Part shown: piece by piece, positions 36,484 to 47,037 of the stretch
How positions within the stretch are numbered: the stretch's first letter is position 1
Layout of the letters: every line of letters starts with the position of its first letter
Assembly: GCA_903858185.1 (NCBI GenBank)
Contig: CAIOHT010000132.1
Coordinates: 1-64,000, forward strand
Source of the DNA: an uncultured Caulobacterales bacterium
GTDB lineage: Bacteria; Pseudomonadota; Alphaproteobacteria; Caulobacterales; Caulobacteraceae
Direction: 5' to 3'
Length of the DNA: 64,000 bases
Made by a program: the position numbers and the translations under genes
The notes under the pieces: generated by a model
Told to the model about the DNA's origin: nothing
Databases searched by the model: none
What the model saw: only the letters and a program-made list of their open reading frames with translations

Positions 36484-37365
36484 ATGGACTGGAATTTCTA
36501 TGCCTCCTTCCGGGAAGTCATGCGGCAGGGCAGCCTTTCGGCGGCAGCGCGAACGCTCGGTCTGACCCAGCCGACGCTCGGCCGGCATGTGGCCGCGCTG
36601 GAGGCGGAGCTGGGCGTGGCCCTGTTCACCCGTTCGCCCCAGGGACTGACCCCGACCTCCGCCGCCGCGGACCTGCTGCCGCGGGTCGAGGAGATGCATG
36701 CGGCGGCCCAGGCCGCGGCCCGGGCCGTCAGCGGCGGACCGGCCAACGAGACGGGCGTGGTCCGCATCACGGCCAGCGAAATTGTCGGCGGCGTCGTGCT
36801 GCCGCCGATCCTCGCGACATTCCGGGAGGCGCACCCGGGGATCATCGTCGAGCTGGTGCTGACCAACCGCAACGAGGACCTGCTGCGGCGGGACGCGGAT
36901 ATCGCCGTGCGGATGGTTCGGCCCGCGCAGGCGGCGCTGATCGCCCGCCGGATCGGCGCGGTGGCCATCGGCCTGTTCGCCCATCGGCGCTACGTCGAGG
37001 CGCACGGTTTGCCGACGACCGTCGAGGAGATCGCCAACCATCCGCTGATCGGCTTCGACCGGGACGAGGTCTCGCTGCGGTCGCTCCAGGACGCCGCAGC
37101 CTTCGTGCATCGCGACCGGTTCGCCTTTCGCTGTGACAGCGACCTGGCCCAGCTGGCCGCGCTGCGGGCCGGCTACGGCCTGGGCGGCTGCCAGCTGGGC
37201 ATCGCCGCCGCGGAGCCGGACCTGATCCCCGTCCTGCCCGACCAGGTCCGCTTCGAACTGGAGATGTGGCTGGCCATGCACGAGGACCTGAAGCCAGTCG
37301 GCCGGGTGCGGACGATGTACGATTTTCTCGCCGCCGAACTCGGGCTCTACGCCCGCCGCCGTTAA
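36484..37365 (+). CDS. LysR-family transcriptional regulator
   Basis: The 293-residue protein has the LysR helix-turn-helix at residues ~5-62 (SFREVMRQGSLSAAARTLGLTQPTLGRHVAALE) and the effector-binding domain from ~90 (VRITASEIVGGVVLPPILA). Starts at 36472 and 36484 are both possible and neither has a clear binding site. It is divergent from the membrane protein gene at 35740-36390, the usual place for a LysR target. Effector unknown. Confidence 0.9.
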   Translation: MDWNFYASFREVMRQGSLSAAARTLGLTQPTLGRHVAALEAELGVALFTRSPQGLTPTSAAADLLPRVEEMHAAAQAAARAVSGGPANETGVVRITASEIVGGVVLPPILATFREAHPGIIVELVLTNRNEDLLRRDADIAVRMVRPAQAALIARRIGAVAIGLFAHRRYVEAHGLPTTVEEIANHPLIGFDRDEVSLRSLQDAAAFVHRDRFAFRCDSDLAQLAALRAGYGLGGCQLGIAAAEPDLIPVLPDQVRFELEMWLAMHEDLKPVGRVRTMYDFLAAELGLYARRR

Positions 37366-37476
37366 CCCCCGACTCAGGTCTCCGAAACCCGGTCTTTACC
37401 GGGCTGTGTTTCAATCCGGGTCAACAAGAGCGGCGCTCCATGTCGGGTGCACGCCGGTTCGGTGGGTGAGCTTCAT

Positions 37477-38939
<1,463 letters not shown>

Positions 38940-38940
<1 letters not shown>

Positions 38941-39068
38941 TGCGCCGACGCGTCCAGATCCGCCCGTCCACGCCGCGCGACACGCGGCTCAAGACCCTAA
39001 TGCACCGCATGAAGCTGGCGGCGGCCCGCGCCGCCATCCTGGCGACGCCCGCACCGGCAACGGCCTGA
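38940..39068 (+). CDS. Candidate 42-aa basic small protein coupled to the tacA-like gene
   Basis: An ATG overlaps the upstream stop by one base (TGATG) and opens a 42-codon frame beginning MRRRVQIRPSTPRDTRLKTL and ending in an Ala-rich helix. Third positions are strongly G/C, as in neighbouring genes. The product would be very basic. No homologue is recognised. Translational coupling to the regulator gene is the main reason to list it. Confidence 0.45.
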
Positions 39069-39145
39069 TCCCTCACGCCCCTTGCCTCTCGCGGGGTCAA
39101 TCGCTCTAGCTGGGCGGGACGACCGGCGGCCAGGGGGCGACCAGG

Positions 39146-40174
39146 GTGGAATCGACTGTTGATCTCACGGCCCTGGCCGGCTGGATGGACGCACAGGGGC
39201 TGGGCTCCGGCCCCATCGAGGACGCCGTGCGGCTCACCGGCGGCACCCAGAACATCCTGCTGCGCTTCAGCCGGGCCGGGCGCAGCTACGTCCTGCGCCG
39301 GCCGCCGCCGCACCTGCGGGCCAACTCCAACGAGACCATGCGCCGCGAGGCTCGCGTCCTGGCGGCCATCGCGGGCAGCGATGTGCCCCACCCGGCCCTG
39401 ATCGCCGCCTGTGGCGACGAAACGGTGCTGGGCGCGGCCTTCTATCTCATGGAGCCGATCGACGGCTTCAACCCGACCGCAGGACTTCCGCCCCTCCACG
39501 CCGGGTCCGAAGCGATCCGCCACCGCATCGGACTGGCCATGGTCGAGGGGATCGCCAAACTGGGCGCGCTCGACTACCGCGCCGTCGGCCTGGAAGGCCT
39601 GGGCCGGCCCGACAACTATCTCGAACGTCAGGTCGAACGCTGGAAGGCGCAGCTGGCTTCCTATGCCGAGTTCGCCGAGTGGACCGGACCCGCCGAGATC
39701 CCCGGCGTGGACGCCGTCGCGACCTGGCTGGAAGCGAACCGCCCGGCGACGTTCCAGCCCGGAATCATCCACGGCGACTTTCACCTGTCCAATGTGCTGG
39801 TCCGCCCCGACAGCGGCGAGCTGGCCGCCATCGTCGACTGGGAACTGACCACCATCGGTGACCCGCTGCTGGACCTGGGGTGGCTGCTGGCCACCTGGGC
39901 CGAGGGCGAGGACCCCGATCCGGCCAGCGTCTCCGTGCGCCCCTGGAAGGGCTTCGCCACCACCGCCGAGCTGATCGAGCACTACCGGTCACGAACCACG
40001 CGGGATGTCTCGGCGATCCACTGGTACGGCGTGCTGGCCTGCTACAAGCTCGGCATCATCCTGGAGGGCACCCACGCCCGCGCCTGCGCCGGCAAGGCGC
40101 CCGTCGCCACGGGGGATCGCCTGCACGCCCAGACCATCGCCCTGTTCGAGCGGGCGCAGCGCTGGATCGGTTGA
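39146..40174 (+). CDS. APH-family phosphotransferase (ACAD10-like)
   Basis: The 342-residue protein has the aminoglycoside-phosphotransferase fold. The nucleotide part includes GGTQNILLRF and SYVLRRPP. The catalytic loop is IIHGDFHLSNVLV and the metal site is IVDWELTTIGDPLLDLGW. Relatives act in fatty-acid catabolism as 4-hydroxyacyl-CoA kinases, or are fused to acyl-CoA dehydrogenases. The GTG at 39146 is preceded by an AGGGGG-type site. Substrate is inferred from family only. Confidence 0.85.
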   Translation: MESTVDLTALAGWMDAQGLGSGPIEDAVRLTGGTQNILLRFSRAGRSYVLRRPPPHLRANSNETMRREARVLAAIAGSDVPHPALIAACGDETVLGAAFYLMEPIDGFNPTAGLPPLHAGSEAIRHRIGLAMVEGIAKLGALDYRAVGLEGLGRPDNYLERQVERWKAQLASYAEFAEWTGPAEIPGVDAVATWLEANRPATFQPGIIHGDFHLSNVLVRPDSGELAAIVDWELTTIGDPLLDLGWLLATWAEGEDPDPASVSVRPWKGFATTAELIEHYRSRTTRDVSAIHWYGVLACYKLGIILEGTHARACAGKAPVATGDRLHAQTIALFERAQRWIG

Positions 40175-40181
40175 TCCGGGG

Positions 40182-40895
40182 CTAGCGCCGCGGCGTGATC
40201 GTCAGCACCAAGCCGTCGCCCGCACCCTGCGAGCCGCGGCAGGCTATCGGCCGGTAAGCAAGGTCGTAACAGAACCGCACATCCATCAACCGGTTGTCGT
40301 CGACCGTCTTGATGTAGATGCCCTCGCGCTTCATCCACGGGTTGGCCGCCACGAAGGCGTCGCGCAGCGCGCCTGCTGTCATTGAAGGCGCCGAAAGTTC
40401 GGGCATCCTCACCGCGTCCCACAGCGTCGCGGCCTGTTCGAAATAGGCCTCCGGCGTGTCCCAGCCACAGGTCCCGTGGGCGGCCCATTCGTGCTGCTGC
40501 ATCACGGTCGAGGGGGTCATGCAGGCCGTCTTGCGCACCGTGGCGGGGCTGATCGCCGGCGCCGGGCCGCAGTACCGCGGATGGCGCCGCGCCGCGCCGT
40601 TGGGCCACAGGCCGTGCAGCACGAAGCCGAAGGCGTTGTCCCGGCACTGGATCTCGTAGCCGCGCCGGTCGCTGTTGGCGCGACAATCCTCCGGCGCCCA
40701 GGTCAGGGCCAGCATGTAGAGGGCGGTCGGCTCGTCAGCCGCGATCTCGTCCGCCGGCGGCTCGTAGGCGGGCGCAGGCGTGACAACGGCCGGCAAGACA
40801 CAGGCCGGAGCGGAAGCGGTCAGGCCGGTCCCGGCGGGGGCCGCACAGCCGGTGACGAACAACAGGGCCAGCAGTGGGGAAAGGCGGCGGATCAT
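40182..40895 (-). CDS. RNase T2-family lipoprotein
   Basis: The 237-residue protein begins with a lipoprotein signal (LLALLFVTGC, Cys at 17), so it is anchored in the periplasm or outer membrane. The two RNase T2 signatures, FGFVLHGLWPN and QHEWAAHGTC, are intact, each with its catalytic His. It should cleave RNA non-specifically through a 2',3'-cyclic intermediate, for nutrient scavenging. It lies just downstream of the gapR pair on the same strand. Confidence 0.9.
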   Translation of the reverse strand: MIRRLSPLLALLFVTGCAAPAGTGLTASAPACVLPAVVTPAPAYEPPADEIAADEPTALYMLALTWAPEDCRANSDRRGYEIQCRDNAFGFVLHGLWPNGAARRHPRYCGPAPAISPATVRKTACMTPSTVMQQHEWAAHGTCGWDTPEAYFEQAATLWDAVRMPELSAPSMTAGALRDAFVAANPWMKREGIYIKTVDDNRLMDVRFCYDLAYRPIACRGSQGAGDGLVLTITPRR

Positions 40896-40899
40896 CCGG

Positions 40900-41217
40900 T
40901 CAGTCCTCCTGCGCGGGCGCGGACCGTCGCCCGAACGCCTTGCGCTTCATCGGCTTCTTCTCACCCTTTGCCTTGGCGGTGATCTCCTTGAGCTTCACCG
41001 TCTGCAGCATCGACAGGGCCTGGCCGGCGCCACCCTTTTCCGGGTCCCCGAAGGCGCGGCCGTAGGTCTTCAGGCGATCCTCGACGCTGCCGAGGAACTC
41101 GCCTTCCCAGTCGGACAGTTCAATGCCGGCCTTGTCGGCCGTGCGGCGGGCGCGCTTCAGGGCATTCAGCGCGGACCGTTTGGCCTGCGCTTTCAGATCT
41201 GGCGCGCCGCGCTTCAA
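40900..41217 (-). CDS. Basic protein overlapping gapR (TTG start)
   Basis: The 105-residue protein starts at TTG, overlapping the gapR stop as TTGA. It begins MKRGAPDLKAQAKRSALNAL, has a conserved-looking middle (LSDWEGEFLGSVEDRLKTYGRAF) and ends with a Lys/Arg-rich tail. The frame has strong GC3 and no other start fits. It is probably translated by coupling to gapR. I do not recognise its function; co-expression with a DNA-binding protein and its charge suggest a nucleic-acid role, but this is inference. Confidence 0.72.
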   Translation of the reverse strand: MKRGAPDLKAQAKRSALNALKRARRTADKAGIELSDWEGEFLGSVEDRLKTYGRAFGDPEKGGAGQALSMLQTVKLKEITAKAKGEKKPMKRKAFGRRSAPAQED

Positions 41218-41480
41218 ACTTCCCCGATGGCCGACAGGTAGAGGTCGATCAGCGCGTCCTCTTCCTGGCGCTTGGCGCGGTCCATCTTCCGGATGCGCAC
41301 CACCTTGCGGATGATCTTGACGTCGAAGCCGTTGCCCTTGGCCTCGGCATAGACCTCCTTGAGGTCGGCCATCACCGCCGCCTTGTCCTCTTCCAACCGC
41401 TCGATGCGCTCGAGAATGGTCTTGAGCTGCGTCTGGGCCGTGCTGTTGAGCACGTCGATGGTGGAGGCGTCGTCGGCCAT
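41214..41480 (-). CDS. gapR: GapR nucleoid-associated protein (DUF2312)
   Basis: GapR binds overtwisted DNA ahead of replication and transcription forks in Caulobacter. The 88-residue product has the family pattern: LNSTAQTQLKTILERIERLE, a long coiled helix, KGNGFDVKIIRKVVRIRK and the C-terminal EEDALIDLYLSAIGEV. It is followed without gap by a basic 105-aa protein. Its length matches the Caulobacter protein closely. Confidence 0.95.
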   Translation of the reverse strand: MADDASTIDVLNSTAQTQLKTILERIERLEEDKAAVMADLKEVYAEAKGNGFDVKIIRKVVRIRKMDRAKRQEEDALIDLYLSAIGEV

Positions 41481-41540
41481 GGGGGAAGGCTCTCACAGGA
41501 CGGAGGGATCGGGAAGGCCGACCCTCTAGCCCTCCGGGCC

Positions 41541-42155
41541 TCAGGCCTCAAGCAGTCCGTGGCCGACAAGCACCGGAAACAGGTGGGCGGGGTCCTCGAA
41601 CCTGTGGACATGAAAGCCCAGCGCTGCCGCCGAGGCGATGTTGGCGGCCGAATCATCGATGAACAGCAGATCCTGCGGCGCCATCCCGGCCCGTTCGGCG
41701 GCCAGCCGGAAGATCGCCGGATCGGGCTTCACCAGCCCCTCGTCACCCGACACCACGGTATCGCGGAAGCAGGCGAATGCAGGCGAGAGCGCAGTCACTG
41801 CCGGCCAGGCCTCGCTGGGCATGTTTGTCAGGCCGAACTGCGGAACGCCGCGCGCGGCCAGGGCATGGATCGCCGACTCGCTCTGGTCGATCACCGGTCC
41901 GACCATATCGATGAACCGGTCGCCCCACAGGCGGATCTCGGCCTCGTGCTCGGGATACTGCGCGATCAGCGTCGCAGCGTTGTCCGCGAACGAGACGCCG
42001 CGGTCGTGCTCAATGTGCCAGTCGAGGGTGCAGACAGACGAAAGGAACCGGTCGCAAGCGGCCGGTTCCTGGAAGATCTGTTCGTAGAGGCGACGCGGGC
42101 TCCAGCCCACGATCACATTGCCGACGTCCCAGAGAACTCCCCGGGGCGCGCGCAT
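41541..42155 (-). CDS. HAD-family hydrolase (subfamily IA)
   Basis: The 204-residue protein has the HAD motifs: LWDVGNVIVGWSP at residues 8-20 (motif I), GLTNMPSEAW (motif II), and LVKPDPAIF with LLFIDDSAANIASAAALG (motifs III and IV). Motif I reads DVG where many members have DxD, which fits the subset acting as dehalogenase or phosphatase with a single nucleophilic Asp. The substrate is unknown. It lies between rpmJ and gapR on the same strand. Confidence 0.88.
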   Translation of the reverse strand: MRAPRGVLWDVGNVIVGWSPRRLYEQIFQEPAACDRFLSSVCTLDWHIEHDRGVSFADNAATLIAQYPEHEAEIRLWGDRFIDMVGPVIDQSESAIHALAARGVPQFGLTNMPSEAWPAVTALSPAFACFRDTVVSGDEGLVKPDPAIFRLAAERAGMAPQDLLFIDDSAANIASAAALGFHVHRFEDPAHLFPVLVGHGLLEA

Positions 42156-42157
42156 GC

Positions 42158-42283
42158 TCAGCCCTGTTTGGCCTTGAAGCGCGGGTCGGTCTTGTTGATC
42201 ACGTACATCACGCCCTTGCGACGCACGAGCTTGCAGTCGCGGTGGCGATTCTTCAGCGACTTGAGCGAGCTTCTGACTTTCAT
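42158..42283 (-). CDS. rpmJ: 50S ribosomal protein L36 (zinc-free form)
   Basis: The 41-residue protein reads [20 protein letters not shown] at its start and ends [14 protein letters not shown], matching L36. It lacks the C...C...C...H zinc ligands of the primary form, so it is the zinc-independent variant common in alphaproteobacteria. It precedes the HAD gene, two bases apart. Confidence 0.95.
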   Translation of the reverse strand: MKVRSSLKSLKNRHRDCKLVRRKGVMYVINKTDPRFKAKQG

Positions 42284-42384
42284 GACCCGTCTACCGTTTG
42301 CGGGCGATCCGGACGCTGTCTGCAGCGCCTGCGGAAACCCGGTTGTTCCAGAGCGGGCGGCTATAGGCGGCGGCGGCTTTTGAG

Positions 42385-42765
42385 TCAATCCGCGCGCTTG
42401 AACGTCCAGGAGCCATAGGCGCCGTTCTGGTTGGCCATGGTGCCGCCCAGTTCGCCGCCGGTGACGAACCCGAGGTAGATGGCGAAATGGTCGTTGGTGT
42501 TCCACATCACCATGTCGCCACGCTGCAACCAGCGACCGTTGGTGTAGGTGGACCCCTTGTAGCTGTATTTCACTGTGCAGTCGGGCAGCAGGGTCATGGT
42601 CTGGGCCACCGCAGGATCGCCCGACCAGGTGAATGTTCCCTTCCAGCTCGTGCCGGTCAGGCTCGCCGGATCGCCGGCCCGGCCGCAGGTCTTCGCGTTC
42701 TGGGCCGCTGCGCCGTCGACGAGCAGGAGGGACGCCGAAAGGGCAATTGCGAGCATCAGACGCAT
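42385..42765 (-). CDS. Small secreted protein, second of a tandem pair
   Basis: The 126-residue protein has a Sec signal ([22 protein letters not shown]) and a beta-rich mature part: [50 protein letters not shown] and the terminal WTFKRAD. It is about 45 percent alike by eye to the upstream gene at 42795, which ends WRFKRAD. A lipocalin-like or similar small barrel is plausible. The function is unknown. Confidence 0.7.
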   Translation of the reverse strand: MRLMLAIALSASLLLVDGAAAQNAKTCGRAGDPASLTGTSWKGTFTWSGDPAVAQTMTLLPDCTVKYSYKGSTYTNGRWLQRGDMVMWNTNDHFAIYLGFVTGGELGGTMANQNGAYGSWTFKRAD

Positions 42766-42794
42766 GGTTCGGCCTCCCTGGAGACAGCGGCGGA

Positions 42795-43175
42795 TCAGTC
42801 CGCCCGCTTGAAACGCCACACGCCCTGCTGGCCGCGACGATTGTACATGACCCCGCCGATCTGCCCGAGGCCGGCCTGGCCGACATAGACGGCGAAGTGG
42901 TCGTTGGACTGCCACTCGATCAGGTTTCCGCGCTGGATCCAGGTCCCGTTGGTGTAGGTCACGCCGCGCGAGACGTATTCCACAACGCAGTCCTGGCGCA
43001 GGAACAGGGTCATTGGGTTGGGCGCGACACCCTCCCATTCCGACGTGCCCGACCAGCGGGTGTTGGCGAAGGACGGGCCGCCGGCGGGATCGGCGCAATC
43101 GGTTTCCGCCGCCGCAGCGGCCCCCGCGAACAGCAGCAGCGCCGACGACAGAACGGCCCCGAGCAACAGACGCAT
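42795..43175 (-). CDS. Small secreted protein, first of a tandem pair
   Basis: The 126-residue protein starts [20 protein letters not shown] with cleavage after AAAAA, then [45 protein letters not shown] and WRFKRAD. Each element matches the downstream paralogue at 42385-42765, 30 bp later, so the two arose by tandem duplication. GGGGAT lies upstream of the ATG at 43175. I do not recognise the family. Confidence 0.7.
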   Translation of the reverse strand: MRLLLGAVLSSALLLFAGAAAAAETDCADPAGGPSFANTRWSGTSEWEGVAPNPMTLFLRQDCVVEYVSRGVTYTNGTWIQRGNLIEWQSNDHFAVYVGQAGLGQIGGVMYNRRGQQGVWRFKRAD

Positions 43176-43299
43176 GATTTGTATCCCCACAATCGCAGAG
43201 CGTGACTATCCTGCGAGCCTGCGCATCAGGTCAATCTCGGCACGGAATTCGCAGGCTTGTGATTTAGGGTGCAGCCCCGCATCCCTGTAGCGTGGACCC

Positions 43300-44589
43300 A
43301 TGGACCGTCGTTCGTTTCTCGCCCTGATTGTCGCCGGCTGCGCCGACCCTTCGCTGGAACCGTCGCTTGGCGTCTCCAGCCCGGCCCCGCAGCCCGCATC
43401 AGGAACCCCGGCCGTGCCGTCGGTTCCGGCGCCCTCGGCAAGCCTGACGCCGTCCGGCGATCCCGGTTTCGACGCCTGGCTGGCGGGTTTCTATTTCCGG
43501 GCCCGCGACGCGGGGGTGCCGACCGCCGTGCTGGACCGCGAGCTGGCCGGACTGACTCCGGACACACGCGCCTCGTCGCTGGATTCGCGGCAGCCCGAGT
43601 TCTCCAAGCCTGTCGGCGATTACGTGAAGGGCGTCGTCAGCGACGTCCGTGTCGCCCAGGGCCGCCAGTTCCGCGATAGCCTGACCTATCTGTCGACCAT
43701 CGAGCAGCGCTACGGCGCACCACGCGAGATTGTGCTGGCGATCTGGGCGATGGAGTCCGCCTTCGGCAAGATCCAGGGCGACATGGACGTCATCCGCTCT
43801 CTCGCGACGCTCGCCGCAGAGGGACGGCGGCGTAGCTGGGCGGAAGGCGAGCTGATCGCCGCGCTGAAGATCGTCGGCTCCGGCGAGGCCACGCGAACGC
43901 GGCTGAAGGGCAGCTGGGCGGGCGCCATGGGCCAGACACAGTTCCTGCCGTCTGTCTTCCTCGCCACAGCCGTGGACGGCGACAACGACGGCCTGCGGGA
44001 CATCTGGGGCTCGACCGCCGACGCCCTGTTCTCGACCGGCAACTACATGGCCAAGGCAGGCTGGAAGCGCGGCCAGAGCTGGGCGCGCGAGGTGATCCTG
44101 CCCCCGGGCTTTGACTATTCAGTGGTCGAGGGGCCGAAGGACACGCCGGCCGGCTGGGGCGCCAGGGGTGTGCGGCGCGCCGACGGCCTGCCGTGGGGCA
44201 GCGCCGACCAGGCGGCGGAGGCGGGGCTGATCCTGCCGTCGGGGGTCAATGGCCCGGCCTTCCTGACCTTCCCCAACCACATGGCGATCCGGCGGTACAA
44301 CAACTCGACCGCCTATGCGCTCGGCGTGGGGCTGCTGGCCGACCGCTTCGGGGGCGAAGGTCCACTGGTCACGCCATGGCCCTACGAGATCCCGCTGTCG
44401 CTGGCCGACCGCATGGCGGCCCAGACGGCGCTGGCGAAGCTGGGCTTCAACCCTGGCGCGCCGGACGGCGTGATCGGCTCGGGCACCCGTGCCGCCCTGC
44501 GCGCCTGGCAGAAGGCTCGGGGCCTGCCTGCGGACGGGTACCTGTCGATCGACCTGGTCAGGAAGCTTCGGGACGAGACGGCACAATAG
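43300..44589 (+). CDS. Lytic murein transglycosylase (MltB-type)
   Basis: The 429-residue protein starts MDRRSFLALIVAGC, a lipoprotein-type signal with Cys14. Residues ~55-340 form an SLT_2 domain with the catalytic Glu152 in AIWAMESAFGK and AGAMGQTQFLPSVF. The C-terminal ~60 residues are a peptidoglycan-binding domain (GFNPGAPDGVIGSGTRAALR). It cleaves glycan strands with formation of 1,6-anhydro ends. A hairpin follows its stop. Confidence 0.92.
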   Translation: MDRRSFLALIVAGCADPSLEPSLGVSSPAPQPASGTPAVPSVPAPSASLTPSGDPGFDAWLAGFYFRARDAGVPTAVLDRELAGLTPDTRASSLDSRQPEFSKPVGDYVKGVVSDVRVAQGRQFRDSLTYLSTIEQRYGAPREIVLAIWAMESAFGKIQGDMDVIRSLATLAAEGRRRSWAEGELIAALKIVGSGEATRTRLKGSWAGAMGQTQFLPSVFLATAVDGDNDGLRDIWGSTADALFSTGNYMAKAGWKRGQSWAREVILPPGFDYSVVEGPKDTPAGWGARGVRRADGLPWGSADQAAEAGLILPSGVNGPAFLTFPNHMAIRRYNNSTAYALGVGLLADRFGGEGPLVTPWPYEIPLSLADRMAAQTALAKLGFNPGAPDGVIGSGTRAALRAWQKARGLPADGYLSIDLVRKLRDETAQ

Positions 44590-44591
44590 AT

Positions 44592-44623
44592 CCGCTCATC
44601 CGGGCGAAGGCCGGGATGAGCGG
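44592..44623. terminator. Hairpin between convergent transglycosylase and MFS genes
   Basis: CCGCTCATCC at 44592-44601 pairs with GGATGAGCGG at 44614-44623 around GGGCGAAGGCCG. It is two bases after the transglycosylase stop and nine before the MFS stop, so it probably ends both transcripts. The core GGCGAAGGCC is shared with the repeat at 26953. Confidence 0.6.
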
Positions 44624-44631
44624 AATGAGTT

Positions 44632-45918
44632 CTACACTCCCCCCTCATCGCTGCGCTCGAGCAGGGCCAGTGTCGCCTCCGCGTCCGGGTCGCCTCGCTC
44701 TCCGGCCTCGCGAAGGATCACGTTCCTGAACACGTAGACCATCAGACCGGCGAGGATCACGGCGTTCAGCAGGAACGGACCCGGGCGGAACGCCTGGTAG
44801 AGCGTCACGAACAGTGGCGCGATGATCACGTTCAGGCCGTTCACCGCTGCGATCGCAGCCGCCGCCTGCGCCTGCTCGTGCATCTGCACCGACAGGGAGG
44901 CGCCGGCGGTGAAGCCCGGCCGGGCGAAGCCGTAGCCAAGGCAGGCGATGGCGTAGCCGGCCACCACGGTCCAGTAGTCCGGCGCGAAGGCCGTGATCAG
45001 GTTGCCGAGGCAGGCCAGGGCCACACCCCAGCGAAGCAGGGTCTTGGGGCCCATGTTGAAGATGCGGATCAGGCCCCATTGCGCCAGCAGCCCGGCCATC
45101 GCGCCGGCGGCCATCGACACGGCGATGAACCCCAGCGCCTCGACCGGCGAGACCCCGAGCTTGTCGATGATCATGAAGCCCAGGGTGTAGCCCTGGGCCG
45201 TCTGACAGGTGGCGACAAGGAAACCGTAGATCAGGAACGGGGCCAGGCGCTTGTCCTTCCACAGCGCCGCGCCGGCCAGTCGACGCGTCTCGCGCGGAAC
45301 CGACTCTTCCGGCAGCATCCGCCAGACAACGATCAACATGCAGAGCGCGATCAGGGAAAAGGTGAACAGCGGGCCGGCCAGCGACACAAAGGGCAGGATG
45401 AACATCGGCGCCAGAAACGGCCCGACGACCGTGCCAAGCCCAAAGGCGCCGGCGAGGCTGGCCATCATCTGGGTGCGCTCGGCGCGTGACGTCCGCTCGG
45501 CGACATAGGCCTGGGTCGCCGGGTTCGACGCCGATCCGATCAGGCCGAACAGCGCGCGGGCGAGCAGGAAGACGACGAAAATCACCGGCCAGGGTGCCAG
45601 ATGATGCAGGCCGGCGGTCACGACCAGGCCGCAACAGAGCATCGACACCGCGAATCCGGCCAGGCCCAGCATGATCAGCGGACGACGACCGCGCTTGTCC
45701 GACTCCCGGGCCCAGATCGGCGACATCACCGCCCAGAGCAGCGCCGACAATGAAAAGATCGCCGCCATGAACGGGTCCGGGATGCCGATTTGCCGACCGA
45801 TCGCCGGCAAAATCGACATCAGGCCTGTATTGCCGATCGCGACAACGATCGAGACCGCGAACAGGATGCCGAAAGAACGCGGGGCGAGCTTCGGGATGGA
45901 TCGCGCCTGAGAGGTCAT
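44632..45918 (-). CDS. Major facilitator superfamily transporter (TCR/Tet type)
   Basis: The 428-residue protein has 12 predicted helices. The loop 2-3 motif is WARESDKRGRRPLIMLG (the GxxxDRxGRR signature), and the second half has FALYG/CLGYGFARPGFTAG. Members of this group export drugs or small metabolites by proton antiport. The substrate is not known. Convergent with the transglycosylase gene and divergent from motA. Confidence 0.85.
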   Translation of the reverse strand: MTSQARSIPKLAPRSFGILFAVSIVVAIGNTGLMSILPAIGRQIGIPDPFMAAIFSLSALLWAVMSPIWARESDKRGRRPLIMLGLAGFAVSMLCCGLVVTAGLHHLAPWPVIFVVFLLARALFGLIGSASNPATQAYVAERTSRAERTQMMASLAGAFGLGTVVGPFLAPMFILPFVSLAGPLFTFSLIALCMLIVVWRMLPEESVPRETRRLAGAALWKDKRLAPFLIYGFLVATCQTAQGYTLGFMIIDKLGVSPVEALGFIAVSMAAGAMAGLLAQWGLIRIFNMGPKTLLRWGVALACLGNLITAFAPDYWTVVAGYAIACLGYGFARPGFTAGASLSVQMHEQAQAAAAIAAVNGLNVIIAPLFVTLYQAFRPGPFLLNAVILAGLMVYVFRNVILREAGERGDPDAEATLALLERSDEGGV

Positions 45919-46032
45919 GTCGCCAGTCTAGGGCGCGTCGAAACCGGCGCGCAACGGCTCCCGCGCTCATCGCCCATTAAGCATTAACGCCGATTCTGCA
46001 GCGGTTAACCTTGCAAGGCGGCGTCTCTCCCC

Positions 46033-46902
46033 ATGTTCCAGATCATCGGCATCGTGATGCTGTTCGCCATGGTGTTCGGCAGTTTCCTGCTGCACGGCGG
46101 CAAGATGGACGTGATCCTCAAGACGCTTCCGTACGAGCTGATGGCCATCTTCGGGGCCGCCATCGCGGCCTTCCTGATCTCCCAGTCCCTGACCGTGGTC
46201 AAAGGCACGCTTTCCGGCTTCGGCAAGGTCTTCGCCGGACCGAAGTGGAAGCCGAGCGACTATCGCGACCTGTTGTCGCTGCTGTTCCTGCTGACCAAGA
46301 CGATGAAATCCAAGGGCGTCATCGCCCTCGAAAGCCACATCGAAAAGCCCCACGACAGTTCGATCTTCTCGCGCTTCCCGCGGATCATGAAGGATCACTT
46401 CGCCATCGATTTCATCTGCGACACCCTGCGGATGATGACGATGAACCTCGAGGATCCCCACCAGGTCGAGGACGCGATGGAAAAGCAGATCGAGAAGCAC
46501 CATCACGAGGCCTCCGGTCCGCCGCACGCCCTCCAGAACATGGCTGACGCCCTGCCGGCGCTGGGCATCGTCGCGGCCGTGCTCGGGGTCATCAAGACCA
46601 TGAGCTCCATCACCGAACCCCCCGCCGTGCTCGGCGGCATGATCGGCGGCGCGCTGGTGGGCACCTTCCTTGGCGTGTTTCTGGCCTATGGCCTGATCGG
46701 CCCGATGTCGACGCGTCTGCAGAACGTGATCGACGAGGAAGGCGCCTTCTATCGAATCATCCAGGCCGTCCTGGTGGCGCATCTGCACGGCAACGCCGCC
46801 CAGATCTCGGTCGAGATCGGACGCGGCAGTGTTCCATCCGGCGCACAGCCCAGCTTCCTGGAACTCGAGGAAGCCCTGTCCACCATACCGAATGAAGCCT
46901 GA
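46033..46902 (+). CDS. motA: Flagellar motor stator protein MotA
   Basis: MotA and MotB form the proton-driven stator of the flagellar motor. The 289-residue product has four helices, the long cytoplasmic loop, and the paired proline helices ALPALGIVAAVLGVIKTM and GALVGTFLGVFLAYGLIGPM. MotB is not adjacent, as in Caulobacter, where the two genes are unlinked. The start at 46033 is consistent with the family N-terminus MFQIIGIVMLFAMVFG. Confidence 0.96.
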   Translation: MFQIIGIVMLFAMVFGSFLLHGGKMDVILKTLPYELMAIFGAAIAAFLISQSLTVVKGTLSGFGKVFAGPKWKPSDYRDLLSLLFLLTKTMKSKGVIALESHIEKPHDSSIFSRFPRIMKDHFAIDFICDTLRMMTMNLEDPHQVEDAMEKQIEKHHHEASGPPHALQNMADALPALGIVAAVLGVIKTMSSITEPPAVLGGMIGGALVGTFLGVFLAYGLIGPMSTRLQNVIDEEGAFYRIIQAVLVAHLHGNAAQISVEIGRGSVPSGAQPSFLELEEALSTIPNEA

Positions 46903-47037
46903 CGCCATTCGTCACGGGAAAAAAGTGATCACAGGGGCGTGAAGTCGGCCCTTGCGCTCCGCGCTGGGAGCGGCATAGTCCGGTGTGCGCCTCCCCGACG
47001 GGGCGCGTTAGAAAATCCTCACAGGGGACTCCAGGAC

